DNA of 64,000 nt. Origin: Noviherbaspirillum suwonense. GTDB taxonomy: Bacteria > Pseudomonadota > Gammaproteobacteria > Burkholderiales > Burkholderiaceae_D. Below are positions 16,501 to 24,957 of the stretch, one piece after another. How positions within the stretch are numbered: the first letter of the stretch is position 1; every line of letters starts with the position of its first letter. The stretch is from assembly GCF_900182955.1 (NCBI RefSeq), contig NZ_FXUL01000002.1, forward strand, positions 481,721 through 545,720, in the 5' to 3' direction. The position numbers and the translations under genes are program-made. The notes under the pieces were generated by a model that saw nothing but the letters and a program-made list of their open reading frames with translations, did no database searches and was not told the DNA's origin.

Positions 16501-17036
16501 AGATGATAGAAATCGGCTTCCAAATGTATTCGGACATGCTCAACGAGGCGGTACGCTCGCTGAAAAACGGCAAGGAGCCGGACCTGGCGGCGCCGCTGGC
16601 GTCCACCACCGAGATCAACCTGCATGTGCCGGCGCTGCTGCCCAACGAGTTCTGCGGCGACGTGCATGAAAGGCTGTCGCTGTACAAGCGGCTGGCCAAC
16701 TGCAACAGCGCGGAGGCGATCGACGACCTGCAGGAGGAGCTGATCGACCGCTTCGGCAAGCTGCCCGACCCGGCGCGCGCGCTGATCGAGACGCACCGGC
16801 TGCGGGTCGCGGCCAAGCCGCTGGGCATCGTCAAGATCGATGCACATGCCGAATCGGCGCTGCTGCAGTTCGCGCCCAATCCGCCGGTCGACGCGATGCG
16901 CATCATCGAACTGATCCAGAAGAACCGCCATATCAAGCTCAATGGCCAGGACAAGCTGCGCATCACCGCCGCGATGCCTGACCTTGCCAGCCGGGTCCAG
17001 CAGCTGAAGTCGACGCTGCGCTCGCTGGTCGGCTGA
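13581..17036 (+). CDS. mfd: Transcription-repair coupling factor
   Basis: 1151 residues, the usual length of Mfd. The open frame extends far upstream, but the ATG at 13581 (MSFDLNRFLPKPGARFAVP) fits the family start and leaves room for the promoter. Order seen: UvrB-like N-terminal domains (about 1-340), the RNA-polymerase interaction domain (about 490-560; GDPVVHVNHGIGRYMGL), then a RecG-like translocase with Walker A near 636-643 (GDVGFGKTEVALR), the DEEH box (IIDEEHRFGVRQ), motif III LTATPIPRTLGMAL, and motifs IV-VI including QLRGRVGRSHHQAY. The C-terminal TRCF domain closes it. Mfd removes stalled RNA polymerase and recruits UvrA. It is followed 27 bases on by serB, possibly in the same transcript. 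Confidence 0.98.
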   Translation: MSFDLNRFLPKPGARFAVPSAHGSSDAFLLAQAGLQLKTRKQMLAVVVANAGDAQRLLNEIPWFRGDDAAESSALRCHLLPDWETLPYDAFSPHQDLVSERLATLYEIQNGQCDVLIVPATTALTRLAPPSFLAAYTFFFKQGETLDETRLKTQLTLAGYTHVSQVMSPGEYSVRGGLIDLFPMGSALPYRIDLFGDTIETIRTFDADTQRSLYPVREVRLLPGREFPMDDGARTAFRGRWREVFEGDPTRSAIYKDIGNGIASAGIEYYLPLFFEETATLFDYLPADATIALMGDIDASISRFWNDTQSRYRFLKSDRERPLLEPQTLFLSSEEFFTLAKPHARITLQTDDEPSALSAPLPNLAVNRRMDDPLANMRAYLDRTDKRVLICAETSGRRETLQQYFSEYGLPLALCDGYQDFATASARLMLGVAPLQAGFELLVDGSPYAFITETELYAGSGRRVGHRRQEGATQVEAMVRDLSELKIGDPVVHVNHGIGRYMGLINMDLGEGETEFLHLEYAKDTKLYVPVSQLHVISRYSGASPEDAPLHALGSGQWDKAKRRAAQQVRDTAAELLNLYARRALRQGHAFAYSAHDYVAFAESFGFEETPDQAAAINAVTADMTSGKPMDRLICGDVGFGKTEVALRAAFIAVMGGKQVAILAPTTLLAEQHAQTFADRFADWPVKIAELSRFRSTKEIGQAIKGMAEGTLDIVIGTHKLLSDDIKFSRLGLVIIDEEHRFGVRQKEALKALRAEVDVLTLTATPIPRTLGMALEGLRDFSIIATAPQKRLAIKTFVRSESEGVIREACLRELKRGGQVYFLHNEVETIQNRKAALEALMPEARIAVAHGQMHERDLEKVMRDFVAQRFNILLCTTIIETGIDVPTANTIVMHRADKFGLAQLHQLRGRVGRSHHQAYAYLLVNDVQSLTKLAQRRLDAIQQMEELGSGFYLAMHDLEIRGAGEVLGENQSGEMIEIGFQMYSDMLNEAVRSLKNGKEPDLAAPLASTTEINLHVPALLPNEFCGDVHERLSLYKRLANCNSAEAIDDLQEELIDRFGKLPDPARALIETHRLRVAAKPLGIVKIDAHAESALLQFAPNPPVDAMRIIELIQKNRHIKLNGQDKLRITAAMPDLASRVQQLKSTLRSLVG

Positions 17037-17063
17037 CACCATCATCTATCTCACGTAACGCTC

Positions 17064-17906
17064 ATGAACCTGATCCTCCAAGGCAGCGCCGACCTGGCGA
17101 CCATACAAGCACTGGCGGCGCCGGCCCGGCCGGCGCGCATCGAAACCATCCATGCGCTGGCATGGCGCTGCGTCGGCGTGGACGACAGCGCGGAAGTGCG
17201 CGGGCAGATCGACGCCGCCGCGCTGGAGGCCAAGATTGACGCCACCTTCATCGAAGCCGGCCTCCGGCTGTCCGACTTCAGCCTGCTGGCGATGGACATG
17301 GACTCGACCGTCATCACGATCGAATGCATCGACGAGATCGCCGACATGCAGGGCCTGAAGCCGCAGGTCGCGGCCATCACCGAGGCGGCGATGCGTGGCG
17401 AACTGGACTTCGCCGCCAGCCTGACGCAGCGCGTCGCGCTGCTCGAAGGGCTGGACGCCGGGGCGCTGCAGAAGGTCTACGACGAGCGGCTGCGCCTGTC
17501 GCCGGGCGCGGAAGCCCTGGCCGCCGCTGCCCGCGCCGCCGGCGTGAAGACGCTGCTGGTCTCGGGCGGTTTCACCTTCTTCACCGACCGTGTCAGGCAG
17601 CGCCTGGACCTGGACTACAGCCATGCCAACGTGCTGGAAATCGCCAATGGCCGCCTGACCGGCAAGGTGGTCGGCGGCATCGTCGACGCCGATGAAAAGA
17701 AGCGCACCGTCGAACGCGTCTGCGCCGAACTCGGCGTGCCGGCCAGGCGCGCAATCGTGATGGGCGACGGCGCGAATGACCTGAAAATGATGTCGGTCGC
17801 CGGCCTGTCGGTGGCCTACCGCGCCAAGCCCGTTGTGCGCGCGCAAGCAGATGCCGCCTTGAATTTTTCGGGTTTGGATGGCATCTTGGCCCTGCTTGCG
17901 CAATAA
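17064..17906 (+). CDS. serB: Phosphoserine phosphatase
   Basis: 280 residues. A HAD-family enzyme with catalytic Asp78 and Asp80 in AMDMDSTVIT, motif II LLVSGGFTFF, the Lys region, and motif IV GDGANDLKMM. A small N-terminal part (about 1-70) is ACT-like in position. It dephosphorylates O-phosphoserine, the last step of serine synthesis. It follows mfd closely and precedes a membrane protein gene by 30 bases. Confidence 0.96.
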   Translation: MNLILQGSADLATIQALAAPARPARIETIHALAWRCVGVDDSAEVRGQIDAAALEAKIDATFIEAGLRLSDFSLLAMDMDSTVITIECIDEIADMQGLKPQVAAITEAAMRGELDFAASLTQRVALLEGLDAGALQKVYDERLRLSPGAEALAAAARAAGVKTLLVSGGFTFFTDRVRQRLDLDYSHANVLEIANGRLTGKVVGGIVDADEKKRTVERVCAELGVPARRAIVMGDGANDLKMMSVAGLSVAYRAKPVVRAQADAALNFSGLDGILALLAQ

Positions 17907-17936
17907 GGCCAGGCAAAACATCGGAGGCCGGACATC

Positions 17937-18296
17937 ATGCAGGAACTGGTTCTAGATTCGAACTTGCAGTCGCGCAAATCGCTGGCCTGGTGGCTCTACC
18001 TGTTCCATGCGGCCAGCCTGGTGTTTTCGATGGGCGCCTTCGGCTGGATTCCGCTGATCATCAGCTACCTGAAACGCGACGACGCGGCCGGCACGTTCGT
18101 CTACAGCCACCATACCTGGCAGATCCGCTCGTTCTGGTGGTACGTGGTCTGGGTCGTGCTCGGCGGCCTGCTGTTCGCCACCGTCGTCGGCATCCCGCTG
18201 GCCTTTGTCGTCTGGGGCGTGGCCTGGTTGTGGAAAGCGTACCGGCTTCTGCGCGGCTTCTTCGCGCTGAACGACAACAAGCCGATGCCGGCATAA
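17937..18296 (+). CDS. Small inner-membrane protein, 119 aa, DUF4870-like
   Basis: Three hydrophobic segments (about 16-45, 70-90, 90-108) with conserved-looking aromatic motifs in the middle loop (YSHHTWQIRSFWWYVVW). This layout is that of the small membrane family often annotated as DUF4870 or simply transmembrane protein in Burkholderiales; function unknown. GGAGG lies about ten bases before the ATG. It is the last gene of the mfd-serB run and converges with metC across a hairpin. Confidence 0.75.
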   Translation: MQELVLDSNLQSRKSLAWWLYLFHAASLVFSMGAFGWIPLIISYLKRDDAAGTFVYSHHTWQIRSFWWYVVWVVLGGLLFATVVGIPLAFVVWGVAWLWKAYRLLRGFFALNDNKPMPA

Positions 18297-18312
18297 GCAA
18301 GCGAGGGCAAGG

Positions 18313-18335
18313 CGCCGGGCGGCCCTCGCCCGGCG
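18313..18335. terminator. Hairpin between convergent genes
   Basis: A perfect 9-bp GC-rich stem (CGCCGGGCG with CGCCCGGCG, loop GCCCT) sits just before the metC stop between two converging genes. No T-run follows on either strand, so a terminator role is likely but not certain. Confidence 0.4.
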
Positions 18336-18336
18336 T

Positions 18337-19512
18337 TCAGCGCCGCGCCAGCGCCTCGAACGCCTGCGCCATATCGGCAATCAGGTCGGCCGGCTCTTCC
18401 AGCCCGATGTTAAACCGCAGCAGCTGTCCGTGCGATTCCCATCCCTGTCGCATGCCCTGCATCCGGTACGGCACGCACAGGCTGTTGGCGCCGCCCCAGC
18501 TATAGCCGATCTTGAACAGCTTCAGGGTGTCGATGAAGCGGTCGGTCTGGGCCTCGCTGTAACGCTCGTCGAAGATCACCGAGAACAGGCCGCCGGCGCC
18601 GGTGAAGTCGCGCTTCCAGTGCGCATGTCCGGGACAGGCGTCGAACGCCGGGTGCAGCACCTGCGCAATCTCCGGCCGTGCCTGCAGCCACGCGGCGACT
18701 TCCCGTGCGCCGCGGTCATGGGCTTCGAAGCGCAGCTTCATGGTCGGCAGCGAACGCAGCACCAGGTAGGCATCGTCGGCGCCAACGCCGTAGCCCAGCC
18801 GCATATGCGCCGCCTCGATGCGCCGGTGCAGCGACTCGTCGCGGGTGATGACCGCGCCCATCAGCACGTCGGAGCCGCCGGACTGGTACTTGGTGAGCGC
18901 CTGCATCGCGATATCGACGCCATGGTCGAACGCCGCGAAGGCGATGCCGGCCGACCAGGTATTGTCGATCGCGACCACCGCGCCGGCGTCATGCGCGGCC
19001 TTGCAGATGGCGGGGATGTCGGGCACTTCCATCGACACCGAGCCCGGCGCCTCGGTCCATACCAGCCGGGTGTTCGGCTGCATCAGCGCGGCAATGCCGG
19101 CGCCGACCATCGGGTCGTAATAGCGCGCGCTGATGCCGAAATCCCGGCTCAGCCAGTTGCCCAGTTCCCGGCTCGGGTTGTAGACATTGTCGGGCAGCAG
19201 CACATCGTCGCCGGTTTTCAGCAAGGCGAGGTCGACCATCGCAATCGCCGCCAGGCCGCTCGGCGCGAGCAGGCAATGGGTCCCCTGCTCGATCGCGGCA
19301 AGCCGGGCTTCCAGCGTGAACGTGGTGGGCGTGCCATGCAGGCCGTAGGTATAGCCGGTCTTGTCCTGCCAGTTGCGCGAGCGCAGCGCCGCGACATTGC
19401 TGAACAGGACCGTGGATGCGTGATGTATCGCCTGCGGAAAGGCGTCGAACCCGGCCGGCGCCCGGTAGTCGGAATGGATCAGCCGGGTCTGCAATGACTT
19501 GTCGCTGCTCAT
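18337..19512 (-). CDS. metC: Cystathionine beta-lyase
   Basis: 391 residues, matching the MetC branch of the Cys/Met metabolism PLP enzymes. Features: TGYTYGLHGTPT near the N terminus, the DNTWSAGIAF aspartate that contacts PLP, the PLP Lys in ALTKYQSGGSDVLMG, and the Arg near the C terminus that binds the substrate carboxylate (LLRFNIGLEEPADL). It cleaves cystathionine to homocysteine, pyruvate and ammonia in methionine synthesis. Cystathionine gamma-synthase-type activity cannot be ruled out by sequence alone. It lies downstream of rimO and a small exported protein on the same strand. Confidence 0.9.
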   Translation of the reverse strand: MSSDKSLQTRLIHSDYRAPAGFDAFPQAIHHASTVLFSNVAALRSRNWQDKTGYTYGLHGTPTTFTLEARLAAIEQGTHCLLAPSGLAAIAMVDLALLKTGDDVLLPDNVYNPSRELGNWLSRDFGISARYYDPMVGAGIAALMQPNTRLVWTEAPGSVSMEVPDIPAICKAAHDAGAVVAIDNTWSAGIAFAAFDHGVDIAMQALTKYQSGGSDVLMGAVITRDESLHRRIEAAHMRLGYGVGADDAYLVLRSLPTMKLRFEAHDRGAREVAAWLQARPEIAQVLHPAFDACPGHAHWKRDFTGAGGLFSVIFDERYSEAQTDRFIDTLKLFKIGYSWGGANSLCVPYRMQGMRQGWESHGQLLRFNIGLEEPADLIADMAQAFEALARR

Positions 19513-19543
19513 GCCCTCTCCTCGCGATGACTTTTCTTTGTTT

Positions 19544-19975
19544 TTAACGCTGGCTGCGCACCGGGCTTGCGGCCGAATCCATCGGCGTCAGCACGAAGGG
19601 CTTGCTGACCGAGCCGTCCGCCGACTGCCAGGTGCCGCGCACCGCTGCGCCATCCTGCTGCCCTTCCCACTGGCCGGACACGTCGGTGCCGTTCTCCGAC
19701 TCTTCCATCAGCAGGCCGCCCGATTCGGTCTCGCCGGCCAGAAGGATCTGCCCGCTGCGGCCGAACACGATGTATTCGCCCTCGATGCCTTCGGCCGGGT
19801 CGGACTTGGGCTGCAGCTTCATCTGGATCTGCGCGTCGCCCAGCGTGCCGCGCAGCACGACCGGCCGCGAGAACATGCCGCCGGCAGCGGCCGTCGCGTC
19901 GGCCGCATCGGCCGCATGCGCCGGACCGGCCAGCAGCATGGCCGCCAGGATCGGGAGCATCAGCCGCCGCATCAT
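19544..19975 (-). CDS. Small exported beta-rich protein, 143 aa
   Basis: The open frame is much longer, but the upstream part is antisense-like shadow of rimO. The ATG at 19975 ([21 protein letters not shown]) gives a clean signal peptide and overlaps the rimO stop by ATGA, so it is translationally coupled. The mature part looks beta-rich, with repeated GTW/GQW motifs ([22 protein letters not shown]), like a lipocalin-like or barrel-like binding domain. I do not recognise a named family. It sits between rimO and metC on one transcript. Confidence 0.7.
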   Translation of the reverse strand: MMRRLMLPILAAMLLAGPAHAADAADATAAAGGMFSRPVVLRGTLGDAQIQMKLQPKSDPAEGIEGEYIVFGRSGQILLAGETESGGLLMEESENGTDVSGQWEGQQDGAAVRGTWQSADGSVSKPFVLTPMDSAASPVRSQR

Positions 19976-21336
19976 GCGCGCGCCCACAGGTCGTGCGCGT
20001 CCGCGGCGGTGACGGTGACGTCGTAGAACTCGCCGACCCTGAGCTTCAGGTGCGGCTCGTACGGCGCCTTGATATGGACCACGCCATCGATTTCCGGCGC
20101 GTCGGCGGCCGAACGGCCGGTCGCGCCGCCGGTGCGGTCCACCGCGTCGATCAGCACCCGTATGGTCTTGCCGACCTTGCGCTGCAGACGTGCGGTGGAG
20201 ATGCGTTCCTGCAGCTGCATCACGCGGCCGCGGCGCTCCTCGCGCAGTTCCTCGGGAAGCTGGCCGGCGATTTCGTTGGCGGTCGCGCCTTCCACCGGCG
20301 AATACGCAAAACAGCCCAGCCGGTCGATCTGCGCTTCCTCGAGGAAATCCAGCAGGTACTGGAATTCCGCCTCGGTCTCGCCGGGGAAGCCGGCGATGAA
20401 GGTCGAGCGGATCGTGATGTCGGGGCACAACTCGCGCCATGCGCGGATGCGCTCGATGTTTTTCTCGCCATTGGCCGGCCGCTTCATGCGCTTCAACACA
20501 TCCGGATGCGCATGCTGCAGCGGCACGTCGAGATAAGGCACGACATGGCCGCCGTTCATCATCGGGATGATCTGGTCGACGTGCGGATACGGATAGACAT
20601 AGTGCAGGCGCACCCAGGCGCCGTACTGCCGGGCCAGCTGCTCCAGCGCGCCGACCAGCTGCGTCATGTGCGTCTTGACCGGCGTGCCGTTCCAGAAGCC
20701 GGTGCGGAATTTCACGTCGACGCCATAGGCGCTGGTGTCCTGCGAGATGACCAGCAGCTCCTTCACGCCGGCCTTGAACAGGTTCTCGGCTTCCAGCATC
20801 ACGTCGGCGATGGGACGCGACACCAGGTCGCCGCGCATCGACGGGATGATGCAGAAGCTGCAGCGATGGTTGCAGCCTTCCGATATCTTCAGGTAGGCAT
20901 AGTGTTTCGGCGTCAGCTTGACGCCCTGCGCCGGCACCAGGTCGATGAACGGCGCATGCGGCTTGGGCAGGTGCAGGTGAACCGCATCCATCACTTCGCC
21001 GAGCGCATGCGGCCCGGTGACGGCCAGCACTTTCGGATGCACCTTCTGGATGATGTCGTCGCCTTGCGCATCCTTCTTCGCGCCGAGGCAGCCGGTGACG
21101 ATCACGCGGCCGTTTTCACTGATTGCCTCGCCGATCGCGTCGAGCGACTCCTGCACCGCGGCGTCGATGAAGCCGCAGGTATTGACGATGACGATGTCCG
21201 CGCCGTCATAGGACTTCGCGGTGTCATAGCCTTCGGCGCGCAGCTGCGTCAGGATCTGCTCGGAGTCGACCAGCGCCTTCGGGCAGCCAAGGGAAACGAA
21301 GCCGACCTTGGGCGTCGGCGGGGAAACGATAGACAT
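19972..21336 (-). CDS. rimO: Ribosomal protein S12 methylthiotransferase
   Basis: 454 residues. A radical SAM methylthiotransferase: the N-terminal UPF0004 domain begins [17 protein letters not shown] with its Cys ligands (SLGCPK, VNTCGF, TGCLG). The radical SAM cluster motif is [11 protein letters not shown] (CxxxCxxC) near 155-165. A C-terminal TRAM domain ends the protein (about 385-450). It adds a methylthio group to Asp88 of ribosomal protein S12. The SCPK-like N terminus and the RGDLVSRP stretch fit RimO rather than MiaB. It is followed with ATGA overlap by the small exported protein. Confidence 0.96.
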   Translation of the reverse strand: MSIVSPPTPKVGFVSLGCPKALVDSEQILTQLRAEGYDTAKSYDGADIVIVNTCGFIDAAVQESLDAIGEAISENGRVIVTGCLGAKKDAQGDDIIQKVHPKVLAVTGPHALGEVMDAVHLHLPKPHAPFIDLVPAQGVKLTPKHYAYLKISEGCNHRCSFCIIPSMRGDLVSRPIADVMLEAENLFKAGVKELLVISQDTSAYGVDVKFRTGFWNGTPVKTHMTQLVGALEQLARQYGAWVRLHYVYPYPHVDQIIPMMNGGHVVPYLDVPLQHAHPDVLKRMKRPANGEKNIERIRAWRELCPDITIRSTFIAGFPGETEAEFQYLLDFLEEAQIDRLGCFAYSPVEGATANEIAGQLPEELREERRGRVMQLQERISTARLQRKVGKTIRVLIDAVDRTGGATGRSAADAPEIDGVVHIKAPYEPHLKLRVGEFYDVTVTAADAHDLWARA

Positions 21337-21409
21337 GGGATGGGGGTCTGGCGGAGAAAAACGAAGCCGCTATTGTACCTGCATCCCCGCCAGCCTTCCG
21401 GCTGCGGAC

Positions 21410-21982
21410 TTATTTGTCCTTTTTGTCGGCGGGCGGCGTCGCCGGCGGCACGAACGGAAAGGTGCCGAACATGTTCTTGGTCTGGTTCTGCATCTGCTCC
21501 TGCATCTGGATGAACAGGCTCTTGCTCTGCTCGATGTAGTTGGTCATCATGCCCTGCATCATCGGCCCCTGCACGCTCATGAACTGGGTCCACATCTCCG
21601 GGCTGAACGGCTTGCCTTCGTACAGTCCCTTCGAGTTTTCCGTCAGCTTGTTCTGGATGTCGATGAAGGCCTGGATATTCTTTTCCAGGTAGGAACCCAT
21701 CATGCCCTGCATCGCATGGCCGTAGTACCGGATGATCTGCGCAAGCGCGCCGCTGGAGAACATCGGCGAGCCGTTGGACTCTTCCTCCAGGATGATCTGC
21801 AGCAGGATGCTGCGCGTCAGGTCCTCTTCGCTCTTGGCGTCGACCACGGTGAATTCCTCGTTCGCCAGCACAAGCTGCTTGACGTCCGTCAGCGTGATGT
21901 ACGAACTTGTCTGGGTGTCGTACAGCCGGCGATTCGGGTATTTCTTGATCAACCGGTCGGACGGCTTCTTTGCACTATTCAT
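21410..21982 (-). CDS. phaR: Polyhydroxyalkanoate synthesis repressor PhaR
   Basis: 190 residues from the ATG at 21982; a GTG four codons earlier is possible. The N-terminal PHB/PHA accumulation regulator DNA-binding domain is clear (RLIKKYPNRRLYDTQTSSYITLTDVKQLV), followed by a helical PHB-binding part (about 70-160; ARGMMGSYLEKN-like, with many Met and Gln) and a Pro-rich tail. PhaR represses phasin (phaP) and its own gene until it binds nascent PHB granules. It lies 145 bases downstream of phaC on the same strand, the classic neighbourhood. No phaA/phaB is in view. Confidence 0.94.
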   Translation of the reverse strand: MNSAKKPSDRLIKKYPNRRLYDTQTSSYITLTDVKQLVLANEEFTVVDAKSEEDLTRSILLQIILEEESNGSPMFSSGALAQIIRYYGHAMQGMMGSYLEKNIQAFIDIQNKLTENSKGLYEGKPFSPEMWTQFMSVQGPMMQGMMTNYIEQSKSLFIQMQEQMQNQTKNMFGTFPFVPPATPPADKKDK

Positions 21983-22126
21983 TTGAAAATTCACTTTGAT
22001 ACGCTCTCTCGCTACGCTCGATTCCGGCCTGGAAGTTGGTGGGCGCCTGGTACGCCCATTTAATTATAGTTCTTGTAATCAAAGGTTTATACCAGATATT
22101 CCCCGTTTGCAAGAGCCTGCGCAAGC

Positions 22127-23854
22127 TTAAGCGGCTTTCTTCGTCACGTACCGGCCGGGCGCTGCCTCCACCGGTTTGTACTTGCCCTTGCCATAGCTGC
22201 GCGGCGCGCTGACTTCCTTGCCGCCGTTTTCCGCAAGGAAAGCGGCCCACTCGGTCCACCAGCTGCCGGGCTTTTCCTTGGCGCCGGCAAGCCAGGCGTC
22301 GGCGTCGGCCGGCGTCTCGGTGTTGACCCAGTGGCTGCGCTTGTTCTTCGACGCCGGGTTGATCACGCCGGCAATGTGTCCCGACGCGCCGAGCACGAAG
22401 CGGCTCTGCTTGCGGTTCTTCGTATTGATCAGGTTCAGCGACTCGTAGGCTGCCTTCCACGGCACGATATGGTCTTCCTTCGATGCATACAGGAAGGCCG
22501 GCACGTCGATGCGGCCGAGGTCCACCGCCTGCCCGGCGACCGTCAGCTTGCCCGGTTCGCGCAGATTGTTTTCGAGGTACATGTTGCGCAGGTAATAGCA
22601 GAACATCGGCCCCGGCAGGTTGGTCGCGTCGGCATTCCAGTAGAGCAGGTCGAAGGCCGGCGGCTCGACGCCCTTCAGGTAACTCTGCTCGACATAGTTC
22701 CAGACCAGGTCGTTGGGCCGAAGGCTGGAAAACGCGGCCGTGAAGTCGCGGCCCGGCATCATGCCGCCGCGGCCTATGCTGGCCTCGCGCCGCGCCACCT
22801 GGTCCTCGTCGATATATACCTCGAGCACCCCGGTGTCGGAGAAGTCCAGCAGTGTGGTCAGCAGCGTGACGCTGGCGGCCGGCTTCTCGCCGCGCGCCAG
22901 CATCACCGACAGCGCGGTCGCCACGATGGTGCCGCCGACGCAGAAGCCGAGCGCGTTGATCTGGTCCTTGCCGCTGATTTCGCGCACGACATCGATCGCC
23001 TTGATCGCGCCGTTCTCGATGTAGTCGTCCCAGGTCGCATCCTTCAGCGATGCATCCGGGTTGACCCACGACACCAGGAACACCGTGTGGCCCTGCTCGA
23101 CGGCATAGCGCACCAGCGAATTCGCCGGCTGCAGGTCCATGATGTAGAACTTGTTGATGCAGGGCGGCACCAGCAGCAGCGGCCGCTCGTACACGGTCTT
23201 GGTCAGCGGCTTGTACTGGATGAGCTGGAACAGCTCGTTCTCGAACACCACCGCGCCCTCTGTCGTGGCGACGTTCCCGCCGACGTTGAACGCGCTTTCA
23301 TCGGTCTGCGAAATGCGACCCTTGCCCATGTCGGCCAGCATCAGCGCGATGCCCTTGGCCAGGCTCTCGCCCTTGGACTCCACCAGCTTCTTCTGCGCTT
23401 CCGGATTGGTGACCAGGAAGTTGGACGGCGACATGGCGTCGATGGTCTGCTGGATCGCAAAGCGGATGCGCTGCTTGACCTTGGGCGCGGCGCTGACCGA
23501 GTCGGCCATCGCCATCATGAAGCGGGCATTGAGCAGGTAGGCCGCGGCATTGAACGCATGCAGCGGGTTGGCTTTCCAGGCCTCTCCGCTGAAGCGCTTG
23601 TCGCCGACCTCGGCCGGCTGCGCGCTCGCCAGCTTTTGCCACAGCGCCGAGAACTCCTGCACGTAATCGCTCTGCAGCTTGGTCAGTGTCGCCGGCTCGA
23701 TCAGCACGGCAAGGTCCTGCGACAGCGGCCCCGGAAGCATGCCTGCGCCGTTGAACGGCGCCGTCTGCGATTGCTGGAGGAAGGCCTGCCAGGCCTTGGG
23801 GTCGGACAGCTTTGCCATCCAGGCTGTTGCATCCTGCGGAGTGAGCGTCTTCAT
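22127..23854 (-). CDS. phaC: Class I poly(3-hydroxyalkanoate) synthase
   Basis: 575 residues. The N-terminal PhaC domain is followed by an alpha/beta-hydrolase domain whose lipase-like box is GFCVGG at 303-308, with catalytic Cys305. The conserved Asp and His of the triad lie in the C-terminal part (SKEDHIVPWKAAY, and SGHIAGVINP). Class I members polymerise 3-hydroxyacyl-CoA of three to five carbons into storage granules. The length and the lack of a partner gene (PhaE or PhaR of class III/IV) fit class I. The regulator gene phaR follows. Confidence 0.96.
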   Translation of the reverse strand: MKTLTPQDATAWMAKLSDPKAWQAFLQQSQTAPFNGAGMLPGPLSQDLAVLIEPATLTKLQSDYVQEFSALWQKLASAQPAEVGDKRFSGEAWKANPLHAFNAAAYLLNARFMMAMADSVSAAPKVKQRIRFAIQQTIDAMSPSNFLVTNPEAQKKLVESKGESLAKGIALMLADMGKGRISQTDESAFNVGGNVATTEGAVVFENELFQLIQYKPLTKTVYERPLLLVPPCINKFYIMDLQPANSLVRYAVEQGHTVFLVSWVNPDASLKDATWDDYIENGAIKAIDVVREISGKDQINALGFCVGGTIVATALSVMLARGEKPAASVTLLTTLLDFSDTGVLEVYIDEDQVARREASIGRGGMMPGRDFTAAFSSLRPNDLVWNYVEQSYLKGVEPPAFDLLYWNADATNLPGPMFCYYLRNMYLENNLREPGKLTVAGQAVDLGRIDVPAFLYASKEDHIVPWKAAYESLNLINTKNRKQSRFVLGASGHIAGVINPASKNKRSHWVNTETPADADAWLAGAKEKPGSWWTEWAAFLAENGGKEVSAPRSYGKGKYKPVEAAPGRYVTKKAA

Positions 23855-23917
23855 GCTTGTTTTCCCGGTTTCGCGTATGGTTAAGGTCCCAAGACTTCTT
23901 TCAATCCGGTATTTCTC

Positions 23918-24190
23918 ATGTTTATCGTTGCCATCGGCTGGATGTACGTGGTGCTCATGATGTCCATCACGGAAACGACGCCGGTGGCCGGCGTGATGAC
24001 TTTTATTCTGTATGGACTGTTGCCGGTGTCACTGCTCTTATACATCAGCGGCGGACGCCAGCGCAAGCGAAGGCGTGCTGCGGAGCAGCACGAACGGCAG
24101 CGCCAGGACGCTGCCGCTGCGGCTTCCGGCCCTGCCCCCGGCGCTGCTGCCGATGAGCAGGCCGCCACGGAAAAACCGCCGCTTCCCTAA
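23918..24190 (+). CDS. Small inner-membrane protein, 90 aa
   Basis: Two hydrophobic segments (about 2-20 and 24-44) are followed by an Arg-rich run (SGGRQRKRRRAAEQHERQRQ) and an Ala/Pro-rich tail. The length and layout are typical of small membrane proteins found beside phaC in Burkholderiales, with no known function. It is divergent from phaC (64-base gap) and its stop overlaps that of pgeF by four bases on the opposite strand. Confidence 0.65.
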   Translation: MFIVAIGWMYVVLMMSITETTPVAGVMTFILYGLLPVSLLLYISGGRQRKRRRAAEQHERQRQDAAAAASGPAPGAAADEQAATEKPPLP

Positions 24191-24957
24191 GCGGCGGTCG
24201 GCCTGATCCAGACCATCGAGGCCATGCGCCCGCTTACCCGGTCGCGCCGGTATGAATAGAAACGGTCGGCCTCGCGGACCGTGCAGAAGCTGCCGCCGCT
24301 GACCTGCGAGACGCCGCAGCCGGCCAGCGCGAGCCGGGCCAGCAGGTAGATGTCGGCCAGGTACTTGCCGCCCGGCCGGGCAGCGAAGGCCGCGGCGGCC
24401 GCCGGGTCGGCATAGGCGAACGCGGCCCGCACCTCGGCGCCCACTTCGAACGCCTCCGGCCCGATCGCCGGCCCCAGCCAGGCCGTGATGTCGCCGGCGC
24501 CGGCCTCGCGCATGCGCATGACGGTGTTCTGCAGCACGCCCTGCGCCAGTCCGCGCCAGCCTGCATGGGCGGCGCCGACCACGGAACCAGCACGGTCGGC
24601 GAACAGCACCGGCAGGCAGTCGGCGGTCATGATCGCGCATACCACGCCGGGCCGGGTCGTGAAACTGGCGTCGGCGTCGGGCACGCCGTCGACCGCGGCC
24701 GCATCGACCACGCGGGCGCCATGGACCTGGTTGAGCCAGGTGGGAGCACCCGGCAGCGCCGCCTGCAGCCGGGCCCGGTTCTGCTCGACAGCGGCGGCCT
24801 CGTCGCCGACATGCAGCCCGAGGTTCAGGCCGCCGCCATCGGCGCCGTCGTCATACGGCCCGATGCTCACGCCGCCGCGGCGGGTGCTCGACAATGCGCC
24901 GACTCCCGGCGGCAGCCCCCGCCAGTCGGGAACGATGCAGGCGCTCTTCAGGTTCAT
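24187..24957 (-). CDS. pgeF: Peptidoglycan editing factor / purine nucleoside phosphorylase (YfiH family)
   Basis: 256 residues. The family signature is plain: metal/nucleoside-binding His and Cys residues in ADCLPVLFADRAGSVVGAAHAGWRG, then QVHGARV and GPAIGPEAFEVG. YfiH/PgeF proteins hydrolyse wrongly incorporated residues in peptidoglycan precursors (PgeF) or act as purine nucleoside phosphorylases (laccase-domain family). The two roles cannot be separated here. Its start overlaps the end of rluD by four bases, the usual rluD-pgeF pair. Confidence 0.93.
   Translation of the reverse strand: MNLKSACIVPDWRGLPPGVGALSSTRRGGVSIGPYDDGADGGGLNLGLHVGDEAAAVEQNRARLQAALPGAPTWLNQVHGARVVDAAAVDGVPDADASFTTRPGVVCAIMTADCLPVLFADRAGSVVGAAHAGWRGLAQGVLQNTVMRMREAGAGDITAWLGPAIGPEAFEVGAEVRAAFAYADPAAAAAFAARPGGKYLADIYLLARLALAGCGVSQVSGGSFCTVREADRFYSYRRDRVSGRMASMVWIRPTAA

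Noticed and set aside
14820..17045. 741-codon open frame opposite mfd
   Set aside because: Its residues are those expected from reading the GC-rich mfd codons backwards (many His, Arg, Gln, Gly); no family likeness.
19993..21513. 506-codon open frame opposite rimO
   Set aside because: Shadow of rimO; no ribosome binding site or domain.
22331..23884. 517-codon open frame opposite phaC
   Set aside because: Shadow of phaC; its text is His/Arg/Gln-rich without motif.
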